Source of the DNA: Collinsella aerofaciens
GTDB lineage: Bacteria > Actinomycetota > Coriobacteriia > Coriobacteriales > Coriobacteriaceae
Assembly (NCBI GenBank): GCA_014846205.1
Contig: RKAY01000091.1
Span: forward strand, 1-12,519
Length of the DNA: 12,519 nucleotides
Direction of reading: 5' to 3'
A program made the translations under genes and the position numbers. This document shows, piece after piece, positions 1-6,569 of the stretch; positions within the stretch are counted from its first letter, which is position 1; every line of letters starts with the position of its first letter. Under the pieces are notes generated by a model. That model did not search any database, was not told where the DNA came from, and saw only the letters and a program-made list of their open reading frames with translations.

Positions 1-246
1 GCCGGCGTGCCCCACGTACGCGGCGAGCGATCTTCGCGTAACGGCTTTACCGTTCTGGATGGCTCTGCGACCGAGCCGGCAGCTCGTCCACGTCCGCGGA
101 CGGCGCCGCAAGGTCGTCCGCAGCGCCCCAGCCCTCGCAGCGCGGGCGGCGGATATAATCGAATCAATTTGAATTCGGACCCGTCGTCGCGTCTGCGCAC
201 CGATGATCAGGGACCGCGCGTACGAAGGGATTACCATGACCGATAA
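1..246 (+). CDS. ftsW: C-terminal tail of probable FtsW (lipid II polymerase), 5' end outside window
   Basis: An open frame enters from the left edge and stops at TAA 244-246. Third codon positions are mostly G or C, as expected for real coding DNA here. The visible 81 residues are hydrophilic and rich in Pro, Arg, Gly and Ser, with RPRPRTAPQGRPQRPSPRS near the middle, so they look like a disordered cytoplasmic tail and not a catalytic domain. The assignment rests on position: ftsW, a SEDS-family peptidoglycan glycosyltransferase of the divisome, usually lies directly before murG in dcw clusters, and actinomycetote FtsW often ends in such a tail. The stop lies 11 nt inside murG, which suggests translational coupling. 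No transmembrane SEDS core is visible, so another membrane protein with a basic tail cannot be excluded. Confidence 0.6.
   Translation, partial: AGVPHVRGERSSRNGFTVLDGSATEPAARPRPRTAPQGRPQRPSPRSAGGGYNRINLNSDPSSRLRTDDQGPRVRRDYHDR
154..159 (+). promoter_or_regulatory. Isolated perfect -10 hexamer upstream of murG
   Basis: TATAAT lies within the ftsW tail, about 77 nt before the murG start. It stands out in such GC-rich DNA. No -35-like sequence is found 15-19 nt upstream (the stretch is GC-rich), and no extended -10 TGn precedes it. It could be a weak internal promoter for murG or simply coding sequence for Tyr-Asn. Confidence 0.2.
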
Positions 247-1351
247 GATGACCGTTGCTATCGCAGCTGGCGGCACGGCGGGACATATCAACCCTGCGCT
301 CGCCTTGGCTGAGGAGTTGCGCGACCGCGGACATCATGTTGTGTTCGTGGGCCAGTCGCATAAGCTCGAGGGTCGTTTGGTTCCCGAGGCCGGGTTCGAT
401 TTTGTACCTATCACGGTCACGGGCTTCGACCGCTCCCGTCCTTGGACCGCGCTGACTTCGCTGTGGCGCGTCAATAAGGCCAAGCGCTTGCTTGCCAGTC
501 ATTTCTCAAAGGTCGGCAAGCCCGATGCTGCCATCGGTTTTGGTGCCTACGTCGAGGTTCCGCTGCTGGGCTGGTGCAAGGATGCGGGCGTTCCGTATCT
601 GCTGCACGAGCAGAACTCTGTTCCGGGCCTGGCCAATAAGATGATGAGTTCCCATGCCGCCCGCGTGTGCATCTCGGTGCCGGCTGCGCGTTCTGTCTTT
701 GAGCACGAGGGCGACCCTGAGCATGTGCTCATGACCGGTAATCCAGTGCGTCGCTCGGTCATTGAGGGCGATCGCGCCCGCGGCCGCGAGGCACTTGGCG
801 TGCCCGAGGACGCTGTGCTGCTGCTCGTCTTTGGCGGTTCGCTCGGTGCCCAGCATCTCAATGAGCGCGTAGCCTCGCTCAAGGGCGAGCTGCTTTCGCG
901 TGAGAATCTCTACATTTTGCATTCGACGGGAGCCGACGGCTTTGAGGACACCGAGCGTGCTTTGGCGCTGATGCCCGATGAGACGAAGCGCTATCGCGTC
1001 CAGCCCTACATTGACAACATGGGCGATATGCTAGCTGCGGCTGACCTGGTGCTCTCGCGCTCCGGCGCCTCGAGCGTGGCCGAGATTGCCGCCCTCGCCG
1101 TGCCCTCGGTGCTCGTGCCGTATCCGCATGCCACGGCCGACCACCAGACGACCAATGCGCGCTATCTGGTCGATGCCGGTGCCGGCGTGCTTTGTGCCGA
1201 TGCCGATATCGATGCTCCGGCGTTTGCCGAGGAACTGCTGCATCTGGTCGATGACGCCGCTGCGCGCGATGCCATGCGTCAGGCGGCGCGTGGTCTGGCT
1301 CAGGATAGGGCCGCCGCTCTTCTGGCGGATGCGGTAGAGGGTTTGCGTTAG
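236..1351 (+). CDS. murG: MurG, UDP-GlcNAc:lipid I N-acetylglucosaminyltransferase
   Basis: MurG transfers GlcNAc from UDP-GlcNAc to undecaprenyl-PP-MurNAc-pentapeptide (lipid I), giving lipid II on the inner face of the membrane. The 371-residue GT-B protein has the N-terminal Gly-rich loop GGTAGHINP at residues 12-20, the GFGAYVEVP loop near 101-109, HEQNSVPGLAN at 124-134, TGNPVR at 167-172, the second Gly-rich loop FGGSLGAQHLNE at 199-210, and the nucleotide-sugar motif SRSGASSVAEIAAL at 274-287 followed by HATADHQTTNA. Length is normal for the family. I chose ATG 236 because GAAGGGA (224-230) sits 5 nt upstream; an ATG at 203 is in frame but has no ribosome site and would add 11 atypical residues. 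The start overlaps the preceding gene by 11 nt. Downstream is a 97-nt gap to murC with no terminator-like hairpin. Confidence 0.97.
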   Translation: MTDKMTVAIAAGGTAGHINPALALAEELRDRGHHVVFVGQSHKLEGRLVPEAGFDFVPITVTGFDRSRPWTALTSLWRVNKAKRLLASHFSKVGKPDAAIGFGAYVEVPLLGWCKDAGVPYLLHEQNSVPGLANKMMSSHAARVCISVPAARSVFEHEGDPEHVLMTGNPVRRSVIEGDRARGREALGVPEDAVLLLVFGGSLGAQHLNERVASLKGELLSRENLYILHSTGADGFEDTERALALMPDETKRYRVQPYIDNMGDMLAAADLVLSRSGASSVAEIAALAVPSVLVPYPHATADHQTTNARYLVDAGAGVLCADADIDAPAFAEELLHLVDDAAARDAMRQAARGLAQDRAAALLADAVEGLR

Positions 1352-1448
1352 TTAGACGGGATATCGTCGGTCGCCCTCGCGCTGATGCGGTAGGTGCGGT
1401 ACAGTTAACGGGTTACAGGCAGTGTTTACGCAAGGAGTACACGAGCAC

Positions 1449-2867
1449 ATGGCTGATTCCCAGACTGCAACCTCCGCGCCCGAGTTCAAGAGCGCCCACT
1501 TTATCGGTATCGGTGGCGCCGGCATGAGCGGCATCGCCCTCGTCCTGCACGAGCGCGGCTATGCCGTTACTGGCTCCGACCTTAAGACCTCGCGCTACAT
1601 TCGTCAGCTTACCCGCGCTGGCGTGAAGGTTCATGTGGGCCACGAGGCCGCCACGATCGATGAGGTCAAGCCCGACGTGGTCGTGGTCTCTACTGCTATT
1701 CCCGAGTCCAACCCCGAGCTTGTGCGTGCTCGCGAGCTCGGTATTCCTGTGTGGCCCCGCGCCAAGATGCTCTCGGCTCTGGGTCACGGCTACACCACCG
1801 TCGCTGTTGCCGGTACGCACGGCAAGACCACGACGTCTTCGATGTGTGCCACCATGCTCGACCGCATGGGCCTGGATCCCAGCTTTTTGATCGGTGGCAT
1901 CGTAGAGGGCTACGATACCAACGGAAAGAACGGCTCAGGTGACTATTTTGTCGCGGAAGCCGATGAGTCCGACAGCTCCTTTCTGTTCCTGAATCCCAAC
2001 GTGGTCATCGTGACCAACGTCGAGGCCGACCATCTCGATCACTACTCGGGCATCGAGGAGATCGAGGCCACCTTTGCCAAGTTTATGGGCCTGGTTGGAG
2101 AGAGCGGTACCGTCATCGTTTGCGGTGAGGACCCGCATCTGGTCGAACTCGCCAAGTCGACGGGTCGCCACGTGCTTTCCTATGGCTTTGCCGAAACCAA
2201 CGACGTCGTCTGCGTGCATCCGGATGTCAAGGGCATTCAGAGCGACTTTATCGTGCGCTTTGAGGACGGGACCGAGCATGCTGTCGAGATCAAGAGCAAC
2301 CCCGGTCGCCACAACATGCTCAACGCCACGGCAGTGCTAACCGTTGCCCATGTCCTGGGCCTCGACGTCGATGCCGCAGCCGAGGCGCTTTCGAGCTTTG
2401 AGGGCGTCCGCCGCCGCTTTACCCATGTGGGCGATATTGACGGCATCACCGTGGTCGATGACTACGGCCATCACCCCACCGAGATCAAGGCGACGCTTGC
2501 CGCCGCCTCGTCGCTGGGCTATAAGCATGTCGACGTCGTGTTCCAGCCGCACCGCTATTCGCGTTTGCAGGCGCTGTGCGGTGACTTTGCCGATGCCTTC
2601 GCCAATGCCGATAAGCTGCTGCTCATCGATGTGTTCTCTGCCGGCGAGATGCCGATTCCGGGCGTTACCTCCAAGATGCTCGCCGACACTGTGCGCGCCA
2701 AGCACCCCGGCAAGGAGGTCGTGTACTGCTCCAGCCGTCTCGAGCTCAATCGTGAGCTCGAGAAGATGGTAGGTGAGGGCGATCTGCTGCTTACTATGGG
2801 CGCCGGTGACGTTACGACCGTTGGCCCTGAGTTCATCGAGTATCTGACTGCCAAGAAAGACGCTTAG
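1449..2867 (+). CDS. murC: MurC, UDP-N-acetylmuramate--L-alanine ligase
   Basis: MurC is the cytoplasmic ATP-dependent ligase that adds L-Ala to UDP-MurNAc, the first step of stem-peptide synthesis. The 472-residue protein shows all three Mur-ligase domains: the UDP-binding Rossmann start HFIGIGGAGMSGIAL at 17-31, the P-loop GTHGKTT at 122-128, the Mg/ATP segment EADESD at 170-175, the TNVEADHLDHY segment at 189-199, the NPGRHN loop before the C-terminal domain, GVRRRF, and the MurC/Mpl-type motif DDYGHHPTE at 337-345 followed by QPHRYSR. Length is normal. AAGGAG at 1432-1437 lies 11 nt before ATG 1449; an in-frame GTG at 1422 lies upstream of that site and is unlikely to be used. murB follows after only 5 nt. 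Confidence 0.97.
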   Translation: MADSQTATSAPEFKSAHFIGIGGAGMSGIALVLHERGYAVTGSDLKTSRYIRQLTRAGVKVHVGHEAATIDEVKPDVVVVSTAIPESNPELVRARELGIPVWPRAKMLSALGHGYTTVAVAGTHGKTTTSSMCATMLDRMGLDPSFLIGGIVEGYDTNGKNGSGDYFVAEADESDSSFLFLNPNVVIVTNVEADHLDHYSGIEEIEATFAKFMGLVGESGTVIVCGEDPHLVELAKSTGRHVLSYGFAETNDVVCVHPDVKGIQSDFIVRFEDGTEHAVEIKSNPGRHNMLNATAVLTVAHVLGLDVDAAAEALSSFEGVRRRFTHVGDIDGITVVDDYGHHPTEIKATLAAASSLGYKHVDVVFQPHRYSRLQALCGDFADAFANADKLLLIDVFSAGEMPIPGVTSKMLADTVRAKHPGKEVVYCSSRLELNRELEKMVGEGDLLLTMGAGDVTTVGPEFIEYLTAKKDA

Positions 2868-2872
2868 CCCCT

Positions 2873-3784
2873 ATGGGTCTGTTTAACGCCGTCATGGCGC
2901 TTTCGGGCATGATTGACACGGATGTAGTCGAGGATGAACGCCTTGCGCGTCATACGAGTTATCGTATCGGCGGCAAGGCCGACCTCTTCGTGACGTGCCA
3001 TAGCTATCATGCCCTTCGTCGTGCCGTGGCAGTGCTCGACCGTGAGAAGGTGCCATGGGTCATTATCGGCAAGGGGTCTAATCTACTTGTTGCCGATGCG
3101 GGCTATCGCGGCGCCGTCATTTCGCTGGGGCGTGAGTTTCAGCGCACGGTTGTTGCAGAGGATGGCTGCACGCTGACGGTTGGCGCGGGCGTTATGTTTG
3201 CACGTTTGGTCAACGATGCCCTGTCGCGCGGGCTTTCGGGCCTTGAGTTTGCGGTTGGCATCCCCGGCTCGGTCGGCGGCGCCGTATCCATGAACGCCGG
3301 TACGCGGACCGAGTGGATAGGTTCGCTTGTCGAGGATGTGGTCACGTTTGACCCGGCATCCGGCATTAAGCATTATGCGGGGTCCGAGATTGCTTGGGGC
3401 TACCGTGAGTGCAGCCTGCCGCGTAACGAGATTATTCTCGAGTGCGTGCTCAAGCTCAAGCCTGCGCCCAAGGCCGACATTCGCGAGCGTATGGAGCGGT
3501 ACCTGACGCGGCGCAAACGCACGCAGCCCATGGGTCGCGCTTCTTGCGGGTCGGTCTTTCGCAATCCGCCCGACGCGAGTGTTGGCAAGCTGATTGAGGA
3601 TTGTGGATTAAAGGGTTTTTCGATTGGCGGCGCGGAAGTTTCGCCCGTACACGCTAATTTTATCGTTAATAACGGAACCGCCTCGGCCGATGACGTGGCC
3701 GCGGTTATCAGGCATGTGCACGGAAAGGTGAGGGAGGCGTATGGCATCGAGCTCAGACCGGAAGTTAAATTCCTTGGCTTCTAG
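2873..3784 (+). CDS. murB: MurB, UDP-N-acetylenolpyruvoylglucosamine reductase
   Basis: MurB is the FAD- and NADPH-dependent enzyme that reduces UDP-GlcNAc-enolpyruvate to UDP-MurNAc, so it supplies the MurC substrate. The 303-residue protein has HTSYRIGGKADLFV at 27-40, the FAD-binding IGKGSNLL at 65-72, GIPGSVGGAVSMNAG at 129-143, the YREC segment near 177-180, RTQPMGRASCGSVFRNP at 216-232 containing the likely catalytic Ser227, and the C-terminal PEVKFLG with the probable catalytic Glu297. The length fits the shorter, Gram-positive-type MurB. The first ATG has only a weak upstream ribosome site (purines in AAGAAAG before the murC stop). The 5-nt gap suggests coupling to murC. ATGs at 2894 and 2909 are possible alternatives and would remove 7 or 12 residues that carry no motif. 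Confidence 0.96.
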   Translation: MGLFNAVMALSGMIDTDVVEDERLARHTSYRIGGKADLFVTCHSYHALRRAVAVLDREKVPWVIIGKGSNLLVADAGYRGAVISLGREFQRTVVAEDGCTLTVGAGVMFARLVNDALSRGLSGLEFAVGIPGSVGGAVSMNAGTRTEWIGSLVEDVVTFDPASGIKHYAGSEIAWGYRECSLPRNEIILECVLKLKPAPKADIRERMERYLTRRKRTQPMGRASCGSVFRNPPDASVGKLIEDCGLKGFSIGGAEVSPVHANFIVNNGTASADDVAAVIRHVHGKVREAYGIELRPEVKFLGF

Positions 3785-5006
3785 AGCATCGAAACCTACC
3801 TTCCGCCGCGCCGGAGGGCGTTCCGGCGCACCCGTCCAGTCTCAACGTAAACCCTCTGTGTCCCCCAAGCCTGCCGGATCCGTACGGTCCGCAAAGCGTC
3901 CGGTCGTCGGCTCGCAACTTGGTGGACGTCCTGTCGCAAAAAAGACGGTTCACCCGGCTCCGCACCCCTCGGTGACGTCCAAGCCGGCGATGGGTGCCAA
4001 GCCCTCTCGCCCCATAGTGACGCCCAAGCCCTCGCTGGGGGCTAAAGTGACGCATCCCGGCCGCACGTTGGGCGCTGCCAAGCCGCGTTCGTTGACGTCG
4101 GTGCCCGCCACTAAGGCGTCTGCGACCAAAAAAGGTATCAATCCGCTGTCGTCGCTTGGCGCCATGGCGAGTAAGACGTCCGATGCCGCCTCTGCCGTTA
4201 AGGGTAAGGGCAAAATCGTGGGCGGTATCTTGGCGGCTGTGGCCGTGCTTGCCGTCGTTGCCATCGTCGTTATCAATTCCGGTCTGTTTGCCGCTACCGA
4301 TATTCAGATCGAGGGCAGCGAACACGTGACCAAGCACGATGCCATACAGCTGATCAACGTGCCCGAGAACACATCGCTCTTTAACGTAAATCCCGACCAG
4401 ATCACCGAAGACCTCAAGCAGAACCCGTGGGTCTCGGGCGTGGACGTTCAACGGAAGTTTCCCCACACGCTCGTCATTACGCCGACGGAGCGCAAGGTCA
4501 CCGCGATCGCTTATATAAGTTCCGACGATCTTGCCTGGGCCATCGGCGACGATGACACCTGGATCGCACCGCTTTCGACCTCTGTGGAGGTGGACGACCA
4601 GGGAAATATCGTCACTTCGGGGGAGGGCGCCAACACATTGAGCGGTATCGATGCTGCGTTGGCGCTGGCCAAGCATTACGGGGCCGTGCTGCTCACCGAT
4701 GTCTCGGCCGATGTCGAGCCGGTCTCGGGGCAGGCTGTTTCTTCCAAGGCCGTTAAAGCGGGCCTGGATTACGTGCGTGGTTTTTCCGGCGAATTCTTGG
4801 CACAGATCAAGGATATTTCCATACCTTCGGTCGAGGCTATCTCTGCGAATCTTGATAATGGCGTTGAGGTCTCGCTGGGCGATTCTGACGATATCGCCAA
4901 GAAGGAACGCGTCGTGACCAAGCTTCTGTCGCAGGTAGAGGGCGTAACCTACATTAACGTTCGGTCTCCCGGCAACTATACGTTTAGAAACGCACCGACC
5001 GCTTAG
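3741..5006 (+). CDS. ftsQ: FtsQ/DivIB-type divisome protein with long basic N-terminal region
   Basis: FtsQ is a single-pass membrane protein that bridges early and late divisome components and works with FtsB/FtsL to control septal wall synthesis. The 421 residues divide into a cytoplasmic region (1-158) rich in Lys, Arg, Pro and Ser with SKP/PKP/AKP-like repeats, one transmembrane helix (about 159-179), a POTRA domain starting at FAATDIQIEGSEHVTKHDA (about 183-252, including NPWVSGVDVQRKFP), and an extracytoplasmic beta-rich domain ending with VEGVTYINVRSPGNYTFR. AGGGAGG at 3731-3737 lies 3 nt before ATG 3741, inside the 3' end of murB, giving a 44-nt overlap in another frame. The N-terminal region has 31 basic and only 2 acidic residues and far exceeds the short cytoplasmic tail of E. 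coli FtsQ. The family call is firm; the job of the extension is unknown to me. Confidence 0.92.
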   Translation: MASSSDRKLNSLASRASKPTFRRAGGRSGAPVQSQRKPSVSPKPAGSVRSAKRPVVGSQLGGRPVAKKTVHPAPHPSVTSKPAMGAKPSRPIVTPKPSLGAKVTHPGRTLGAAKPRSLTSVPATKASATKKGINPLSSLGAMASKTSDAASAVKGKGKIVGGILAAVAVLAVVAIVVINSGLFAATDIQIEGSEHVTKHDAIQLINVPENTSLFNVNPDQITEDLKQNPWVSGVDVQRKFPHTLVITPTERKVTAIAYISSDDLAWAIGDDDTWIAPLSTSVEVDDQGNIVTSGEGANTLSGIDAALALAKHYGAVLLTDVSADVEPVSGQAVSSKAVKAGLDYVRGFSGEFLAQIKDISIPSVEAISANLDNGVEVSLGDSDDIAKKERVVTKLLSQVEGVTYINVRSPGNYTFRNAPTA

Positions 5007-5070
5007 CGCCGTTCGTGGCTTTGTTGAGGGGCCATACCACGCCGTTTATCTGGTTTGTTTGGTTTTCACG

Positions 5071-5114
5071 GTCAATTATTTGACTGATACGTTCATAATG
5101 TGCAAACATAATAC
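5071..5114 (+). promoter_or_regulatory. Possible ftsZ promoter region with a 5-bp dyad
   Basis: This AT-richer stretch lies in the 199-nt gap between ftsQ and ftsZ. A -35-like TTGACT is at 5080-5085, and -10-like CATAAT/TAATAC elements overlap at 5107-5114. The spacer would be 21-23 nt, longer than the usual 17, so the pairing is doubtful. A second CATAAT is at 5094-5099. The TTGAC is also the right arm of the dyad GTCAA-TTAT-TTGAC (5071-5084), so a regulator could bind over the -35. A separate promoter for ftsZ is plausible because no terminator is seen after ftsQ and the gap is the longest up to that point. Confidence 0.28.
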
Positions 5115-5137
5115 GGTTTACCTTTGCATTTACTTTC

Positions 5138-5149
5138 AACCTGAAGGTT
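5138..5149. repeat. Short dyad AACC-TGAA-GGTT in the ftsZ leader
   Basis: The sequence AACCTGAAGGTT is a 4-bp inverted repeat with a 4-nt centre, 57 nt before the ftsZ start. A second small dyad, GGGT-CA-ACCC, follows at 5161-5170. They could be operator half-sites or a weak leader hairpin. I do not recognise them as the site of a specific regulator. Confidence 0.25.
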
Positions 5150-5205
5150 AATGTGCGCAGGGGTCAACCCATGCTATGGCTATAACCTTTGTTCGGAGGA
5201 CCGAC

Positions 5206-6360
5206 ATGCACGAGACAGAGATCAACAACTACCTTGCCGTCATTAAGGTGGTCGGCGTCGGCGGCGGCGGTACCAACGCGGTCAATCGAATGATCGAAGA
5301 GGGCATTCGCGGCGTCGAGTTTGTTGCCATCAACACCGATGCTCAGGCGCTCGCGATCTCTGATGCCGATATCAAGGTCCACATCGGTACCGACCTTACC
5401 CGCGGCCTGGGCGCTGGCGCCAACCCTGAGGTTGGTCGCAAGGCTGCTGATGAGTCCCGCGATGACATTGCCGAGGCGCTCGCTGGCGCCGACATGGTGT
5501 TCATCACCTGCGGTGAGGGCGGTGGCACCGGTACCGGCGCCGCTCCCATCGTTGCCGATATCGCGATGAACGAGGTCGGTGCGCTGACCGTCGCCGTCGT
5601 GACCAAGCCCTTCACCTTCGAGGGCCGCAAGCGTAAGAAGAGCGCCGAAGAGGGCATCAAGACCCTTTCCGATTGCGTCGACACCATGATCGTTATCCCT
5701 AACGATAAGCTGCTCGACATCGCCGAGAAGAAGACCACCATGCTCGAGGCCTTCGCTATTGCCGATGGCGTCCTTTCCCAGGGTACCCAGGGCATCACCG
5801 ACCTCATCACCGTCCCGGGTATCATCAACCTGGACTTCGCCGATGTTAAGACCATCATGAAGCAGGCCGGCACCGCCATGATGGGTATCGGTACCGCTTC
5901 TGGGGACACTCGTGCCGTCGACGCCGCCCAGCAGGCTATTTCCAGCCCGCTGCTCGAGAGCTCTATCGATGGTGCTACGCGCGTCCTGCTCTCCATCGCC
6001 GGCTCCAAGGATCTGGGCATCCAAGAGATCAGCGACGCTGCCGACGTTGTCGCCAACGCCGTCGATCCCGAGGCCAACATCATCTTTGGTACCGTTGTCG
6101 ACGAGTCCCTGGGCGACCAGGTGCGCATCACCGTTATCGCCACGGGCTTCTCCGACTCTAACGTCAACCGTCAGGACGAGCTCTTCGCTGCTCAGCAGTC
6201 CCAGAGCAAGGCCACTGCTTCTGCCGAGCAGCAGCGCACCGCTCCGGCTGCCAGCCCCGCTCAGGCTGCCCCGACTCGCAACGTCGGTGGTACCGAGCTG
6301 CCCAACTTTGGCAATGACCAGTTTGAGCTTCCCGATTTCCTTAAGCGTGGTAGCTTCTAA
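5206..6360 (+). CDS. ftsZ: FtsZ, tubulin-like cell division GTPase
   Basis: FtsZ polymerises with GTP into the cytokinetic Z-ring at mid-cell and recruits the divisome. The 384-residue protein has the first nucleotide loop [14 protein letters not shown] at 16-29, the tubulin signature [10 protein letters not shown] at 105-114, the T7 synergy loop NLDFAD at 208-213 with both catalytic aspartates (210 and 213), a Gln/Ala/Pro-rich linker (about 323-370) and the conserved C-terminal peptide [12 protein letters not shown] (373-384), which binds partner proteins. I chose ATG 5206 because CGGAGGA (5194-5200) sits 5 nt upstream and the protein begins at the usual point before the Rossmann core. An in-frame ATG at 5176 lies before this ribosome site and is unlikely. 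No ftsA precedes it, as usual in actinomycetotes, where SepF normally anchors FtsZ. A strong terminator follows. Confidence 0.98.
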   Translation: MHETEINNYLAVIKVVGVGGGGTNAVNRMIEEGIRGVEFVAINTDAQALAISDADIKVHIGTDLTRGLGAGANPEVGRKAADESRDDIAEALAGADMVFITCGEGGGTGTGAAPIVADIAMNEVGALTVAVVTKPFTFEGRKRKKSAEEGIKTLSDCVDTMIVIPNDKLLDIAEKKTTMLEAFAIADGVLSQGTQGITDLITVPGIINLDFADVKTIMKQAGTAMMGIGTASGDTRAVDAAQQAISSPLLESSIDGATRVLLSIAGSKDLGIQEISDAADVVANAVDPEANIIFGTVVDESLGDQVRITVIATGFSDSNVNRQDELFAAQQSQSKATASAEQQRTAPAASPAQAAPTRNVGGTELPNFGNDQFELPDFLKRGSF

Positions 6361-6386
6361 GCCGTTCTCTGCATTGTGTTGCACAG

Positions 6387-6415
6387 GGGCGCGTCCGTAT
6401 GGATGCGCCCTTTTT
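6387..6415 (+). terminator. Rho-independent terminator after ftsZ
   Basis: A 10-bp stem pairs GGGCGCGTCC (6387-6396) with GGATGCGCCC (6401-6410), with one G:U pair and the tetraloop GTAT, followed directly by five T residues. It begins 26 nt after the ftsZ stop and separates ftsZ from the pgeF-pst unit. Confidence 0.92.
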
Positions 6416-6444
6416 GTATCAACTTTGTAAGCCAGAGCATCCAA

Positions 6445-6465
6445 TCTCCTTACGTTCTCTTTACG
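6445..6465 (+). promoter_or_regulatory. 11-nt-period direct repeat resembling a PHO box
   Basis: TCTCCTTACG (6445-6454) and TCTCTTTACG (6456-6465) match at 9 of 10 positions and are spaced exactly 11 nt apart, one turn of the helix. PhoB/PhoP-type response regulators are known to bind tandem direct repeats with 11-nt periodicity. This pair lies upstream of pgeF and the coupled pst-phoU genes, where such a site would be expected. The repeat sequence does not exactly match the E. coli, Bacillus or Streptomyces consensus, so the binding protein is inferred. The second copy ends in TTTACG, which could act as a degenerate -35, with TATCCT at 6486-6491 as a possible -10 (spacer 20 nt, long). Confidence 0.38.
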
Positions 6466-6505
6466 ATTGCCTCCAGTGCAGCAGGTATCCTTTTAAAGAA
6501 GTATG

Positions 6506-6541
6506 ACAGCCGTATAAATGCAGGCTGTGCGGCGACGCCGC
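6506..6541 (+). promoter_or_regulatory. Dyad enclosing a TATAAA element plus GC palindrome in the pgeF leader
   Basis: ACAGCC (6506-6511) and GGCTGT (6523-6528) form a perfect 6-bp inverted repeat around GTATAAATGCA, which contains the -10-like TATAAA at 6513-6518. GCGGCG-A-CGCCGC (6529-6541) follows at once. The arrangement could be an operator over a promoter or an RNA hairpin ahead of the ribosome site at 6557-6562. A matching -35 is weak (TTTTAA at 6491-6496, spacer 16). Function is not known. Confidence 0.3.
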
Positions 6542-6569
6542 GGTACTTGTTGTATTAGGAGGCTTTAGT

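Noticed and set aside
1328..1401. Repeated GATGCGGTAG (1328-1337 and 1384-1393) and TGCGGTA pair (1386-1392, 1395-1401) around the murG-murC gap
   Set aside because: The first copy is coding sequence at the murG end; the units are short and GC-rich, and no promoter or dyad accompanies them. Chance similarity is likely.
3765..4676. Antisense open frame of 303 codons opposite ftsQ
   Set aside because: Arg/Gly/His-rich composition comes from the complement of the FtsQ basic tail; no ribosome site or motif was seen.
5164..6444. Long antisense open frame (426 codons) opposite ftsZ
   Set aside because: It mirrors the ftsZ codons exactly. Its predicted protein is a low-complexity Gly/Asp/Val/Leu mix with no motif, typical of antisense frames in GC-rich DNA, and it runs through the terminator.
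6376..6558. Small + strand open frame of 60 codons after ftsZ
   Set aside because: It runs across the ftsZ terminator hairpin and the promoter region of pgeF, has no ribosome site and lacks the G/C-rich third positions of real genes here.
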